Source of the DNA: Propioniciclava coleopterorum
GTDB taxonomy: Bacteria; Actinomycetota; Actinomycetes; Propionibacteriales; Propionibacteriaceae
Length of the DNA stretch: 64,000 nucleotides
Direction of reading: 5' to 3'
Assembly (NCBI RefSeq): GCF_011393335.1
Contig: NZ_CP049865.1
Location: forward strand, 682,001 to 746,000
Numbering within the stretch: position 1 is the first letter of the stretch; the number at the start of each line of letters is the position of its first letter. Shown here in pieces: positions 19,170 to 27,119 of this stretch. The notes below the pieces were generated by a model. That model was not told where the DNA came from. It saw nothing but the letters and a program-made list of their open reading frames with translations, and ran no database searches. The position numbers were made by a program, and so were the translations under genes.

Positions 19170-21157
19170 GTTTGACTCACCACTATCGTTCCGTCGTTGA
19201 GGACCTTGGTCAGCGTAGAGCCCTGAGCGTCCGCCTGCACGATCGTGACGGCCTCGGCGTACCCCTCGGGCGCGGTGCGGGCGACGATGCGGCCGTCGCG
19301 GGCGGCGTTGACCGCCTCGACGAGGTGCCGGGTGACCGCGCGCCGCACCCCGCCCTCGAGCGAGGAGCCCCGGTTGTCCACCAGGGTGACGTCGATGCCG
19401 CGCAGCCGGGCGGCCATGACCGCCGCGGCCAGCGCCGGGCCGGCGAGGTTGGCCGCCTTGATCCCGTCGCGCAGCCGCCCCTCCAGCGCCAGGCACTCCT
19501 CGCGGTCCGCGGTCGTGATGACGTGCGCCGGGTCGCGCAGCCGGTCGAGCATGCCGCCGAACTGCTCGTCCAGGTCGGCGAGCCACACCTCGCGCATCAC
19601 CAGCCCGGCGAAGGCGTCCGCGTTGGTCGCGGACGCGTCCTCGGCCTGCCGGCGCGCCGACTCCAGGTCGTCCTGGATCCGGTCGAGCCACACCAGCAGC
19701 ATCTCGGCGATGACGAGCCAGGCGATCGGCTCGGCGGCGATGACGATCTCGAGCCACACCGGCATCCCGAAGAACCAGGCCGCCCCGAGCAGGAGCGCCA
19801 CGGTGGCGAACGCCAGCGACCAGGCCGGGACGCGGCGGGCGCCGCTGAGCAGCAGGACGACCAGCAGCGAGATGCCGCTGACGAACCACGTCTCGTGGAT
19901 CGACCAGGTCTCCGACGGCAGCGCGCCCAGGCCCAGCAGCGTCGTCGCGAGACCGCCCACCATGACGAGGGCGGCGCGCGGGATCGAGAGCCGATCCTGC
20001 CCGAACCGCACCAGGGCGATCCAGCCGGAGACCAGCAGCGTCGCGGCCGCGGCCGGAAGCAGCCAGGGTCGGGGCGTCGCGCCCACTCCGAGCAGCCCGG
20101 TCAGGGCGATGACGAGGAGGTTGAGTCCCAGGATCAGCTCGATGGGGCGCAGCGACACCGCGCCGAGCAGCGGGTGCTCGGCCGCGGGGGTCGTGGCGGG
20201 TTCGCCGCCCGACCATTCCAGGACGACGGTGGTCCCCGCGCCGGGCGCGCTCGTGACCTCCGCGTCGCCGCCGACCGCCCGCATCCGCTCCCGGAGCGAC
20301 ACCCGGATCCCCAGCCTGTGGGTCGACACCTGCGCGGTGTCGAAGCCGACCCCGTCGTCGCGGACCTCCACGCGCACCACCACGGCGTCCTCGACGGCGC
20401 TGATGCAGATCCGCAGCGTGACGGTGTCGGCGTCGGCGTGCTTCTCCGCGTTCAGGACCGCCTCGCGCGTGGCCTGGGCCAGCGCCCGGGCGGCCTGCTG
20501 CGGCACCATCGGGGCGGTGGGGTCGACCGAGCCCGCGATCCGGGTCAGGGGCCCGGCGCTGAGGGCCGCCTCGGCGAGCAGATGCTCGACGCTGGTCGGC
20601 GAGAAGGCCCCCGCGGCGGTCTGGCGGACCGCCTGGGCCTCCACCCGGGCCACCGCCTGTTCGGCCAGGTCGGTGACGTGGGCGTCGTGCGGTCCGGCGC
20701 TGCGGGCGGCGGCGACCAGGGCGGTCATGACGTGGTCGTGGACGACGGCGTCCAGTTGGCTGCGCCGCGTCTCCAGGCTGGCGCTCAGCGCGGCCTCGGA
20801 CTCCTGCCGCCGCGCCTCGGCCAGCCGCGCGTCGACCAGCACAGACTGCCGCCGCATGTAGGCGAACAGGATGACGATCAGCAGCGGCTGGACGCCGACG
20901 GCCAGGGCGTCCTGGACCGCGGCGGCGGTGGACAGGTGCCCGCCGCTGGGGGTCGTCCGGACGGCCAGGTACAGCGCGGCGTTGACCACCGCCGCGGTGG
21001 CGGCGACCCCGGCGTTCCAGGCGATGCACAGCACGACGGCGGCGGCCCCGATGCAGGGCCAGAACCAGGGCGCCTGCGCGGCGGCCTGCCCCTCCCACGC
21101 GAACGGCCAGGTGATCAGCCCGACGGAGATCGCCCCCGCGTACATCGTCGCGGGCAC
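19166..21157 (-). CDS. Membrane sensor histidine kinase with unusual two-part architecture
   Basis: 663 residues. Order of parts: about four N-terminal helices (1-100); a HisKA_3-like helix with the phospho-acceptor site VVHDHV (H140); a HATPase domain with N-box REAVLNAEKH (about 231-240) and G1 box DDGVGF (267-272); then a second bundle of about five hydrophobic helices (338-480); and finally a soluble C-terminal region (about 480-663) starting with a helical segment EMLLVWLDRIQDDLESARRQ. NarL-type kinases normally end with the ATPase domain. The C-terminal half looks like a degenerate second membrane-plus-kinase module without recognisable N or G boxes. Start GTG 21157 (ATG 21145 is an alternative), 18 bases after the upstream stop. 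Confidence 0.82.
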   Translation of the reverse strand: MPATMYAGAISVGLITWPFAWEGQAAAQAPWFWPCIGAAAVVLCIAWNAGVAATAAVVNAALYLAVRTTPSGGHLSTAAAVQDALAVGVQPLLIVILFAYMRRQSVLVDARLAEARRQESEAALSASLETRRSQLDAVVHDHVMTALVAAARSAGPHDAHVTDLAEQAVARVEAQAVRQTAAGAFSPTSVEHLLAEAALSAGPLTRIAGSVDPTAPMVPQQAARALAQATREAVLNAEKHADADTVTLRICISAVEDAVVVRVEVRDDGVGFDTAQVSTHRLGIRVSLRERMRAVGGDAEVTSAPGAGTTVVLEWSGGEPATTPAAEHPLLGAVSLRPIELILGLNLLVIALTGLLGVGATPRPWLLPAAAATLLVSGWIALVRFGQDRLSIPRAALVMVGGLATTLLGLGALPSETWSIHETWFVSGISLLVVLLLSGARRVPAWSLAFATVALLLGAAWFFGMPVWLEIVIAAEPIAWLVIAEMLLVWLDRIQDDLESARRQAEDASATNADAFAGLVMREVWLADLDEQFGGMLDRLRDPAHVITTADREECLALEGRLRDGIKAANLAGPALAAAVMAARLRGIDVTLVDNRGSSLEGGVRRAVTRHLVEAVNAARDGRIVARTAPEGYAEAVTIVQADAQGSTLTKVLNDGTIVVSQT

Positions 21158-21175
21158 CCGGACGCCGCGCCGCGA

Positions 21176-21426
21176 CTAGGCGTAGACGGGCATCAGGACG
21201 CCGGTGGCGACGAGGGCGCCGCCGACGACCGTCAGCCAGAGCCGGCTCAGGTGCGGGAGTTGCTCGGCGGCGAACAACAGCGCGCCGAGGCAGGCGGCGA
21301 GCGCGATGACGGCCCCGGCGCGGTCGGTCCACCCGAGGATGCCGGCCTGCGCCGGCCCCAGCGCGCGGCGTGGCCGCCGCGGCGGATCCTCGGGGGCACG
21401 GTCTCACCTGCGGCGAGCCTGGTCAC
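21176..21426 (-). CDS. Small two-helix membrane protein (frame broken once)
   Basis: No family recognised. Reading left from GTG 21426, the protein starts VTRLAAGETVPP; one base is missing in the five-base G run at 21392-21396. Restoring it gives EDPPRRPRRALGPAQAG and then ILGWTDRAGAVIALAACLGA, a first hydrophobic helix, and a second helix RLWLTVVGGALVATGVL ending MPVYA before the TAG at 21176. Total about 83 residues. It lies 12 bases after the deaminase stop and 18 before the kinase start, so it belongs to the same leftward run. Evidence is codon-like composition and placement only. Confidence 0.5.
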
Positions 21427-21438
21427 GACGCCACCGCC

Positions 21439-21888
21439 TCAGCCCGCGGTCCAGTCGAGCAGGCCCTCGGCGTCCAGGTCGCCCTCCGGCCACACCGCGC
21501 GGACGATCCCCGCCGCGGCGAGCGCCTTGCGGCACCCCGGGCAGGGCGGATCGGTGATGTAGGCGGACGCGCCCTTGGTGTCGCGGGTGGCGAACAGGAG
21601 CGCGTTCACCTCGGCGTGGATGGCGATGCAGAACCCGGGCGTGCCGGGGCGGTCGTAGTCGCCGAGCCCCGGCACGGTGGCGTAGTCCAGGGCGCCGCGC
21701 GGGCAGGCGCCCTCCAGGCAGCTGGGCCGGCCGGGGGCGGCACCGTTGTAGCCGGTGGCGATGATGCGACGCTCGTGGACCAGGACCGCCCCGACGCGGC
21801 GGCGCGTGCACTGCGCGCGGCGCGCCACCGCCTCCGCGATGCCCAGGAAGTAGTCGTCCCAGCCGGGGACGCCGGTTCCGGTCGCCAC
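21439..21888 (-). CDS. dCMP deaminase-like protein (ComEB type)
   Basis: 149-residue zinc-dependent deaminase. The zinc/catalytic residues are H91 and E93 (IHAEVNALLF) and C116/C119 (DPPCPGCRKAL); the segment ATGYNGAAPGRPSC is the substrate-loop signature of dCMP deaminases (ComEB), which form dUMP. The pyrimidine deaminase domain of RibD shares the HAE/PCxxC core but not the GYNG loop, so dCMP deaminase is preferred. I chose GTG 21888, preceded by AGGGGGTGG. It starts 14 bases after the riboflavin binding-protein gene, an odd neighbour for a nucleotide enzyme. Confidence 0.8.
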   Translation of the reverse strand: MATGTGVPGWDDYFLGIAEAVARRAQCTRRRVGAVLVHERRIIATGYNGAAPGRPSCLEGACPRGALDYATVPGLGDYDRPGTPGFCIAIHAEVNALLFATRDTKGASAYITDPPCPGCRKALAAAGIVRAVWPEGDLDAEGLLDWTAG

Positions 21889-21902
21889 GCCACCCCCTGT
21901 CC

Positions 21903-22913
21903 TCACGTCGTGACGGCGGCGTTCGTCATGACCTCGTCGACCGCGACGACCTTCTCGATCAAGCCCTGCTCGAGCATGAACGTGCACATCGTGGACCACG
22001 CCGCCTCGTCCATTCGTGCATTCACCGTACCGTCAGGAAAGGCCCACAGGGGAAGGGTCGCCGAAAGAGTCGCCATCGCCGAGGCCTCGCCCCCGGCATC
22101 ACCCAAGGTGGGTATGTAAGCCTTCGCATCGGTGATCGCCGAAGCGGGCGCGGCAATGGTCCGGCGCATTCCTTCGGTCATCGCGGCGACGACCTTCTTG
22201 GCCTCGTCCTGGTGGCTGGACAGGTGGGCCGCCGTGGTCACCAGCGAGATGCTCTGCAGCGGCACGTCCCCCGACGCGCTCAGCGGGACGGTCCGCGTCG
22301 GCACCCCCGCGCCGACGAACCGGACCTGGTCGTTGTTGGAGAAGCCGATGATGGCCTCGACGCGGCCCGTGGTGAGCGCGGCCTGCTGCGTGTAGCCGAT
22401 CTCGACCACGTCGACGTCCGCCTGGGTCAGCCCCGCGCCGGCGAGCGCGGCCAGCAGCCCGAACCACGACTCGCCGAACTTGCCCGGCACCCCGACGCTG
22501 TGGCCGGCCAGGTCGGCGGCCGTGCGGATGTCGGAGCTCTCCGGGACGATGATGACGACGGGGTAGGCGCGGTAGTACTGCGCCACCGCGACGAGGTCCA
22601 TGCCCTGGGAGCGGGCCTGGACGGCCTCGTCGCCGCCGGCCAGGACGTAGTCCTCCTCCCCCGCCGTCAGCGCGGTGAACAGGCCCTCGTTCGCGCCGTG
22701 GTGGCGCAGCGTGGCGTCGACGCCCGCCGCGGTGAACAATCCCTGCTGTTCCGCCACGTAGAAAGGCGCGAATTGAATGTCGGGGATATAGCTCAATCCG
22801 ATGGTCGTCCGGCCGCCCGCGGCGGTCGGGGTGTTCGGCACCTTCGCGCACCCGGTCAGGGACAGGATGAGCGCGACGGCGACCGCGAGAGTTCCTCCCA
22901 GAACGCGGCGCAT
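21903..22913 (-). CDS. ribY: Riboflavin ABC transporter substrate-binding lipoprotein (RibY-like)
   Basis: 336-residue lipoprotein with signal peptide MRRVLGGTLAVAVALILSL and lipobox LTGC, followed by an NMT1/THI5-like periplasmic-binding fold (IQFAPFYVAEQQGLF, VLAGGDEAVQARSQGMDLVAVAQYY, SVGVPGKFGESWFG). Proteins of this fold bind pyrimidine or flavin ligands; the FMN riboswitch upstream makes riboflavin, as in the RibXY system, the best guess. ATG 22913 follows AAAGGAAATGCC. The same frame is open upstream to an ATG overlapping the permease stop, but that would bury the signal peptide. Confidence 0.82.
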   Translation of the reverse strand: MRRVLGGTLAVAVALILSLTGCAKVPNTPTAAGGRTTIGLSYIPDIQFAPFYVAEQQGLFTAAGVDATLRHHGANEGLFTALTAGEEDYVLAGGDEAVQARSQGMDLVAVAQYYRAYPVVIIVPESSDIRTAADLAGHSVGVPGKFGESWFGLLAALAGAGLTQADVDVVEIGYTQQAALTTGRVEAIIGFSNNDQVRFVGAGVPTRTVPLSASGDVPLQSISLVTTAAHLSSHQDEAKKVVAAMTEGMRRTIAAPASAITDAKAYIPTLGDAGGEASAMATLSATLPLWAFPDGTVNARMDEAAWSTMCTFMLEQGLIEKVVAVDEVMTNAAVTT

Positions 22914-22969
22914 GGCATTTCCTTTCGTTGCTTCGGTTCGCGGGTGGGGGCGGAGTCGGGACGGGGCGC

Positions 22970-23767
22970 TCATGCCGGCTCCCCCGTCAGGTCGGCCATG
23001 GTGGCGGAGCGGCGCTCGACGACGACGATGAGGCCGTACAGCGAGGACGCCATGGCGCACAGCACGATGATCGTGGCGAACATGCCGGCGGTGTCGACCG
23101 AGTCGCGCTGCAGCGTCAGCAGCTGACCCAGGCCGTCGCCGCCCATCACCATTTCGCCGACCACCGCCCCGGTCACCGACAGGGCGAACCCGTTGCGCAG
23201 CCCGGCGAGGATGTTCGGCAGCGCGAGCGGCAACTCGATGGCCGCCAGCAGCGCGACGGTGCCCGCCCCGTCGACGCGCGCGGCGTCCACGACCGACCGG
23301 TCGACGAGCCGCAGCCCGACGACGGCGGCCACGAGGATGGGGAAGAACACCATGAGGGCGCACAGCAGGATGATGGGCCGGATGCCGTAGCCCACCCAGA
23401 TCGCCAGCAGCGGCGCCATCGCGATCGCGGGGATCGCCTGGGTGGCCCCCAGGAACGGTGTGATCGCCGCCCGCAGCAGGACGCTGCGGTGGATCGCGAC
23501 CGCCAGCGGGATCGCGACCGCGGCCCCGAGCAGGCATCCGCCCAGCGCCTCGCTGAACGTGACGCCGAACGCCGGCCAGAAGGTGGGGCTCACCAGCGCC
23601 TGCGCGAGCTTGCGGGCGACCGTGGTGGGCGCGGGCAGGAAGTACGCCGGGGGCTGGGCGAGCCCGACCACGAGCGACCAGGTGGCCAGCAGGGCCAGGA
23701 GGAAGAGCCACGGCGCGACGGCGCGCGCGGCGGGCGTCAGCCGACGCCGGTGCTGGACCGTCCGCAT
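22970..23767 (-). CDS. ribX: Riboflavin ABC transporter permease (RibX-like)
   Basis: 265-residue BPD-type ABC permease with about six helices and the ATPase-contact EAA loop VVDAARVDGAGTVALLAAIE. Sequence type is that of the SsuC/TauC/ThiX group. It is the first gene behind the FMN riboswitch, so riboflavin (or a flavin precursor) uptake is inferred. The start ATG 23767 has GGGAGGGGAG ahead of it. No ATP-binding subunit is encoded next to it, as in the described RibXY systems, so an ATPase from elsewhere must serve. Confidence 0.82.
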   Translation of the reverse strand: MRTVQHRRRLTPAARAVAPWLFLLALLATWSLVVGLAQPPAYFLPAPTTVARKLAQALVSPTFWPAFGVTFSEALGGCLLGAAVAIPLAVAIHRSVLLRAAITPFLGATQAIPAIAMAPLLAIWVGYGIRPIILLCALMVFFPILVAAVVGLRLVDRSVVDAARVDGAGTVALLAAIELPLALPNILAGLRNGFALSVTGAVVGEMVMGGDGLGQLLTLQRDSVDTAGMFATIIVLCAMASSLYGLIVVVERRSATMADLTGEPA

Positions 23768-23843
23768 CGCTCCCCTCCCGGAACGCCGATCGGGGTCGCG
23801 GACGCGGACGTGCGTGACGGGTCCGTCAGGACGCGTCACCGCG

Positions 23844-23967
23844 CGTGCTGCCTCCCATCCGGACTTTGACCGTCGGTCCCGGACTTCCACCGGATCAACC
23901 GGACGCCGAAGCGGCCGGGTCGCGGACTATCACCGCCGGTTCGGAATTGCACCGACCCCGGAGCACG
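23844..23967 (-). promoter_or_regulatory. FMN riboswitch (RFN element)
   Basis: About 124 bases of leader RNA that bind FMN. On the minus strand the element is closed by CGTGCT pairing with AGCACG (23962-23967 with 23844-23849). Inside are the near-invariant blocks ACCGGCGGTGATAGTCCGCG (23924-23943), GACCGACGGTCAAAGTCCGG and GGATGGGAGG at the 3' side. The start codon of ribX is 77 bases downstream; the spacer contains GACGG/CCGTC and other complementary GC stretches that could form the off-state helix. High FMN should turn the downstream genes off. Confidence 0.95.
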
Positions 23968-23982
23968 TGTGTGTTCGCCGCG

Positions 23983-23988
23983 AGTCTA
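23983..23988 (-). promoter_or_regulatory. Candidate -10 hexamer for the riboswitch transcript (TAGACT)
   Basis: TAGACT on the minus strand ends 15 bases before the first riboswitch base, so transcription would begin about 8 bases before the closing helix. It lies next to an 11-bp direct repeat (GTCTACCGCAG at 23984-23994 and 23996-24006) that also contains the stop codon of the lysozyme gene. No -35 hexamer is apparent. Confidence 0.35.
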
Positions 23989-23997
23989 CCGCAGGGT

Positions 23998-24806
23998 CTA
24001 CCGCAGCGCGCTGACGGCCCACTGCCGCAGTTCATGCAGCGTGCCGAAGTACGTGGTGTCGCCCGGGCCGCCGGGCTCCCCGGCCAGCCACAGCACGGGC
24101 CGCTCCCAGCCCTCGGGGAGGTCGCCGGGCAGGTCCGCGGGGTCACGCAGCGCCAGGTCGAGCCCGCCCAGGTCGCCCGCGGGTCCCACGCACGTCGCCC
24201 ACCACTGGGCCGTGGTCGAGAGCACCGGTTGGCGCCCCGTGAGCCGGCGGTACTCGGTGGCGAAGTCGTGGACCCAGCCGCGCAGGTCGCCGGGCGCCAC
24301 GCCGCTGCAGGCGTCCTCGCCCTCCGCGCCGCGGAGGACCAGCATGCCCGGCAGCGTCCGGCCGTCGGGGCCCAGCTCCCGCCGGACGCCGCGAACACGC
24401 GCCCCTGCAGCGTCCCGGACGACTGCGCGGGGCGGGCCAGGTGGTAGCCGCCGACGAGCAGCCCGGCCGCTCGGGCGGCCTCGCGCTGCTCGGCCATCAC
24501 CGCGTTGACGTGGCCGCTGCCGTCGGTGACCTTCAGGTAGACGAAGTGCCGGCCCTCGCGGACCAGCGCGGCCCAGTCGGGGCGATCGTCGGCGGGCACC
24601 GACACCCCGGCGACCCCGGTGCCGCGCCGCCACGCGTCGCCGACCTCGACCGCGCTCGCCTCGGGCGGGTCGACGGCGCGCGCCGCCCCGACCATGACTG
24701 GTCGGGCGGCGTCGGCGGCCGCGGATGCGGCGGTGCAGCCGGTGCCCGCGAACAGCAGCGCGCACAGCAGGCTGGCGGCCCGAAGGCCAGGTCGTCGTCC
24801 CCCCAT
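23998..24806 (-). CDS. GH25 lysozyme-like lipoprotein (frame broken once)
   Basis: Peptidoglycan-acting GH25 family protein, about 269 residues. It has a signal peptide (RAASLLCALLFAGTGC with lipobox AGTGC), then GH25 blocks: GVAGVSVPADDRPDWAALV, HFVYLKVTDGSGHVN and AAGLLVGGYHLARP. Here the family's DVSxxQ start is GVSVPADD, so the usual first catalytic Asp is not obvious. The frame breaks at 24367-24373; adding one G joins SGGSW to GPDGRTLPGMLVLRG. The start ATG 24806 is six bases after the TetR stop, so it may be cotranscribed with that regulator. Confidence 0.72.
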
Positions 24807-24812
24807 CGGCTG

Positions 24813-25421
24813 TCACACTAGCCCACGGCGGGGGCGCGCGGCGGCCGCCCGGTCGACCAGGCGGGCCAGCCCCGGATCGACGAGGGCGACCAGCCGGCCC
24901 GGCGCCGGCGACTCCTCGGCGCCCTCGGGCTGCGTCCGGACGCACCCGTACACGCACCGGATCAGCAGCATCAGGTCCTCGACGGTCAGATCGGGGCGCA
25001 CCCGCCCTTCGGCCTGCTCGTGGGCCAGCGGGTCGGCCAGCAGCGCCCGGATGCGCGCCTCGCCATCGAACTCGGGCAGGTGCCGGGCGTTGACCACCGC
25101 GTCCACGAAGGCCGCGTTGTCGAGCACGTCCTGGATCAGCCGGTCCACGAGCCGGCCCAGGCGCGACGCGTCCGTCGGCTCGGCGGCGACCGCGGCGAGG
25201 GCGTCGATCGTCTCGGTGAACACCGCCAGCGCGAGGCTCAGCCGGTCGGGGAAGTGCCGGTACAGGACGCCCTGGCCCACGCCCGCCTCGCGCGCGATGG
25301 CGCTCAGGGGCACCTCGTAGCCCTCGCGCGCGAAGAGGCGTCGGCCCGCGGCGATGAGGGCGTCCCGGTTGGCCGGTGCGGCCGCCGGGCCGCGGTTGCG
25401 ACGGGTTCGGGCCTGCGGCAT
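24813..25421 (-). CDS. TetR family transcriptional regulator
   Basis: 202 residues. The N-terminal HTH is typical: REGYEVPLSAIAREAGVGQGVLYRHFPDRLSLA (about 33-65). The C-terminal ligand-binding domain is alpha-helical and not specific. It is divergent from the KstD-like gene, with a perfect 18-bp palindrome between them, and most likely represses that operon and possibly itself. The start ATG 25421 sits six bases behind the hexamer TAGGGT, suggesting a leaderless mRNA. Confidence 0.9.
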   Translation of the reverse strand: MPQARTRRNRGPAAAPANRDALIAAGRRLFAREGYEVPLSAIAREAGVGQGVLYRHFPDRLSLALAVFTETIDALAAVAAEPTDASRLGRLVDRLIQDVLDNAAFVDAVVNARHLPEFDGEARIRALLADPLAHEQAEGRVRPDLTVEDLMLLIRCVYGCVRTQPEGAEESPAPGRLVALVDPGLARLVDRAAAARPRRGLV

Positions 25422-25427
25422 GCTGGA

Positions 25428-25433
25428 ACCCTA
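25428..25433 (-). promoter_or_regulatory. -10 hexamer of the leaderless TetR gene (TAGGGT)
   Basis: TAGGGT on the minus strand ends six bases before ATG 25421. There is no ribosome-binding site. The neighbouring palindrome (25437-25454) would cover the -35 side of this promoter. Confidence 0.5.
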
Positions 25434-25436
25434 GTA

Positions 25437-25454
25437 CCGGACAACGCTGTCCGG
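25437..25454. promoter_or_regulatory. Perfect inverted repeat, probable TetR operator
   Basis: CCGGACAACGCTGTCCGG has 7-bp arms CCGGACA/TGTCCGG around ACGC. It lies between the divergent TetR and flavoprotein genes, 16 bases from the TetR start and 17 from the flavoprotein start, where a bound repressor could block both promoters. Confidence 0.7.
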
Positions 25455-25471
25455 ATGGGAACGGAGGGATC

Positions 25472-27118
25472 ATGAACCCCGATCACACCTACGACGTCGT
25501 CGTCGTCGGCTCCGGTGCCGCGGCGTTCAGCGCGGCGATCGCCGCGGCGGACGGCGGAGCCGCCGTCGTGATGCTCGAGTCCACCGACCGCTGGGGCGGA
25601 AGCTCGGCCATGTCGGGCGGCGGGCTGTGGCTGCCGAACAATCCGCTGATGCAGCGCGACGGCGCCGCCGACTCGCGCGAAGAGGCCCTGGACTACCTGG
25701 AACGCACCGTCGGGGACGCCGGCCCCGCGACGAGCCGCGCCCGCAAGGAGGCGTTCGTCGACAACGTGGGCGGCTTCGTCGCGCTGGCCGAGCGGCTCGG
25801 CGTCCGGTTCGCCCGGTCGGCCGACTACCCCGACTACTACCCCGAACTCCCGGGCGGCAAGATCGGCCGCGCCATCGAGGTCCAGCCCTTCGACATCAAG
25901 AGGATCGACGACTGGTGGGCGTCCTCGCGCGGCCAGGACGGCGTCCCGGCGCCGGCGATGACCGACGACTTCTGGCTGCTGCAGCGATCCTGGTCGAGCC
26001 TGGGCGGCGCCGTGCGCGGCGCCCGCGTCGTCGGCCGCGTCGCCGCCATGCTGCTGCGCCGCCAGCACAAGGTCGGGATGGGCGCCGCGCTCACGGCGTC
26101 CCTGCTGACCGCGAGCCGCGAACTGGGCATCCCCCTGTGGCTCGACTGCCCCGTCACCGAGCTCATCGTCGAGGACGACCGGGTCGTCGGCGTGCGCGCG
26201 CAGCGGGCGGGCGAGGAGATCACGGTGGCCGCCACGCGCGGCGTCGTGCTGGCCGGCGGCGGCTTCGACCACAACACCTCCTGGCGGGAGCGCCATCACG
26301 GGATCGACGGGTCGGCGTCCTCGGGCTCGCGCGGGAACCTCGGCGGGCCGATCGCGGCGGCCGAGCGGGCCGGCGCGGCGATCGACCTCATGGACGACGC
26401 CTGGTGGGGCGGGTCGATCCCGCCCGCGACCCCCGAGGGCAGCGCGGCCTTCCTGGTGAGCGAGCGGGCGATGCCGTTCAGCCTGATCGTGGACGCTGCG
26501 GGCGACCGGTTCGCCAACGAGGCCGAGAGCTACGTCGACCTGGGCCACCACATGCGCGCGCACGCCGAGCGCGTCCCGGGGAGGTTCTGGATGATCGCCG
26601 ACGTCCGGCACGCGCGGCGCTACCTGCGCTCCTACGCGCTGGATCCCCGGGCCACCAAGGCGATGACCGCCGCGGGGATCCGGCACCAGGCCGGGACGCT
26701 GGCCGAACTGGCCCGCGCCCTCGGCGTCGAACCCGCCCGGCTCGAGGCGACGGTCGCCCGGTTCAACGGGTTCGCCCGCACCGGCATCGACCAGGACTTC
26801 GGCCGCGGCAACTCCGCCTACGACCGCTACTACAGCGACCCGAACGTTCGGCCGAACCCGAACCTGGGCCCGCTGGAGAAGTGTCCGTTCACCGCGGTCG
26901 AGCTCGTGGCGGGCGACCTCGGCACCAAGGGCGGCGTCCTGACCGACGAGCGCGCCCGGGCGCTGCGCCCCGACGGCACGGTCATCCCGGGGCTCTACGC
27001 CGCGGGGAACAACTCCGCCTCGGTGATGGGCCGCACCTACCCCGGGCCCGGCTCGACGCTGGGACCGGCCGCGGTCTTCGGCTTCATCGCCGGGCGCGAA
27101 CTGGCGCGGAGGGCCTGA
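25472..27118 (+). CDS. FAD-dependent oxidoreductase, 3-ketosteroid dehydrogenase-like
   Basis: 548-residue flavoprotein of the fumarate reductase/KstD group. It has the N-terminal FAD motif VVVVGSGAAAFSAAIAAADGG, the block WGGSSAMSGGGLWLPNN, and the C-terminal signature GLYAAGNNSASVMG followed by YPGPGSTLGPA, which in KstD enzymes contributes the active-site Tyr and Gly. It would desaturate a ketone substrate, perhaps a steroid or a cyclic analogue; the true substrate is unknown. ATG 25472 follows ACGGAGGGATC. It pairs with the SDR gene one base downstream and faces the TetR regulator. Confidence 0.82.
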   Translation: MNPDHTYDVVVVGSGAAAFSAAIAAADGGAAVVMLESTDRWGGSSAMSGGGLWLPNNPLMQRDGAADSREEALDYLERTVGDAGPATSRARKEAFVDNVGGFVALAERLGVRFARSADYPDYYPELPGGKIGRAIEVQPFDIKRIDDWWASSRGQDGVPAPAMTDDFWLLQRSWSSLGGAVRGARVVGRVAAMLLRRQHKVGMGAALTASLLTASRELGIPLWLDCPVTELIVEDDRVVGVRAQRAGEEITVAATRGVVLAGGGFDHNTSWRERHHGIDGSASSGSRGNLGGPIAAAERAGAAIDLMDDAWWGGSIPPATPEGSAAFLVSERAMPFSLIVDAAGDRFANEAESYVDLGHHMRAHAERVPGRFWMIADVRHARRYLRSYALDPRATKAMTAAGIRHQAGTLAELARALGVEPARLEATVARFNGFARTGIDQDFGRGNSAYDRYYSDPNVRPNPNLGPLEKCPFTAVELVAGDLGTKGGVLTDERARALRPDGTVIPGLYAAGNNSASVMGRTYPGPGSTLGPAAVFGFIAGRELARRA

Positions 27119-27119
27119 C

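Noticed and set aside
18507-21407. Single 966-codon frame joining the response regulator with upstream sequence
   Set aside because: The upstream part is out of frame with the kinase, which is protein-like in another frame. The regulator starts at ATG 19169, overlapping the kinase stop.
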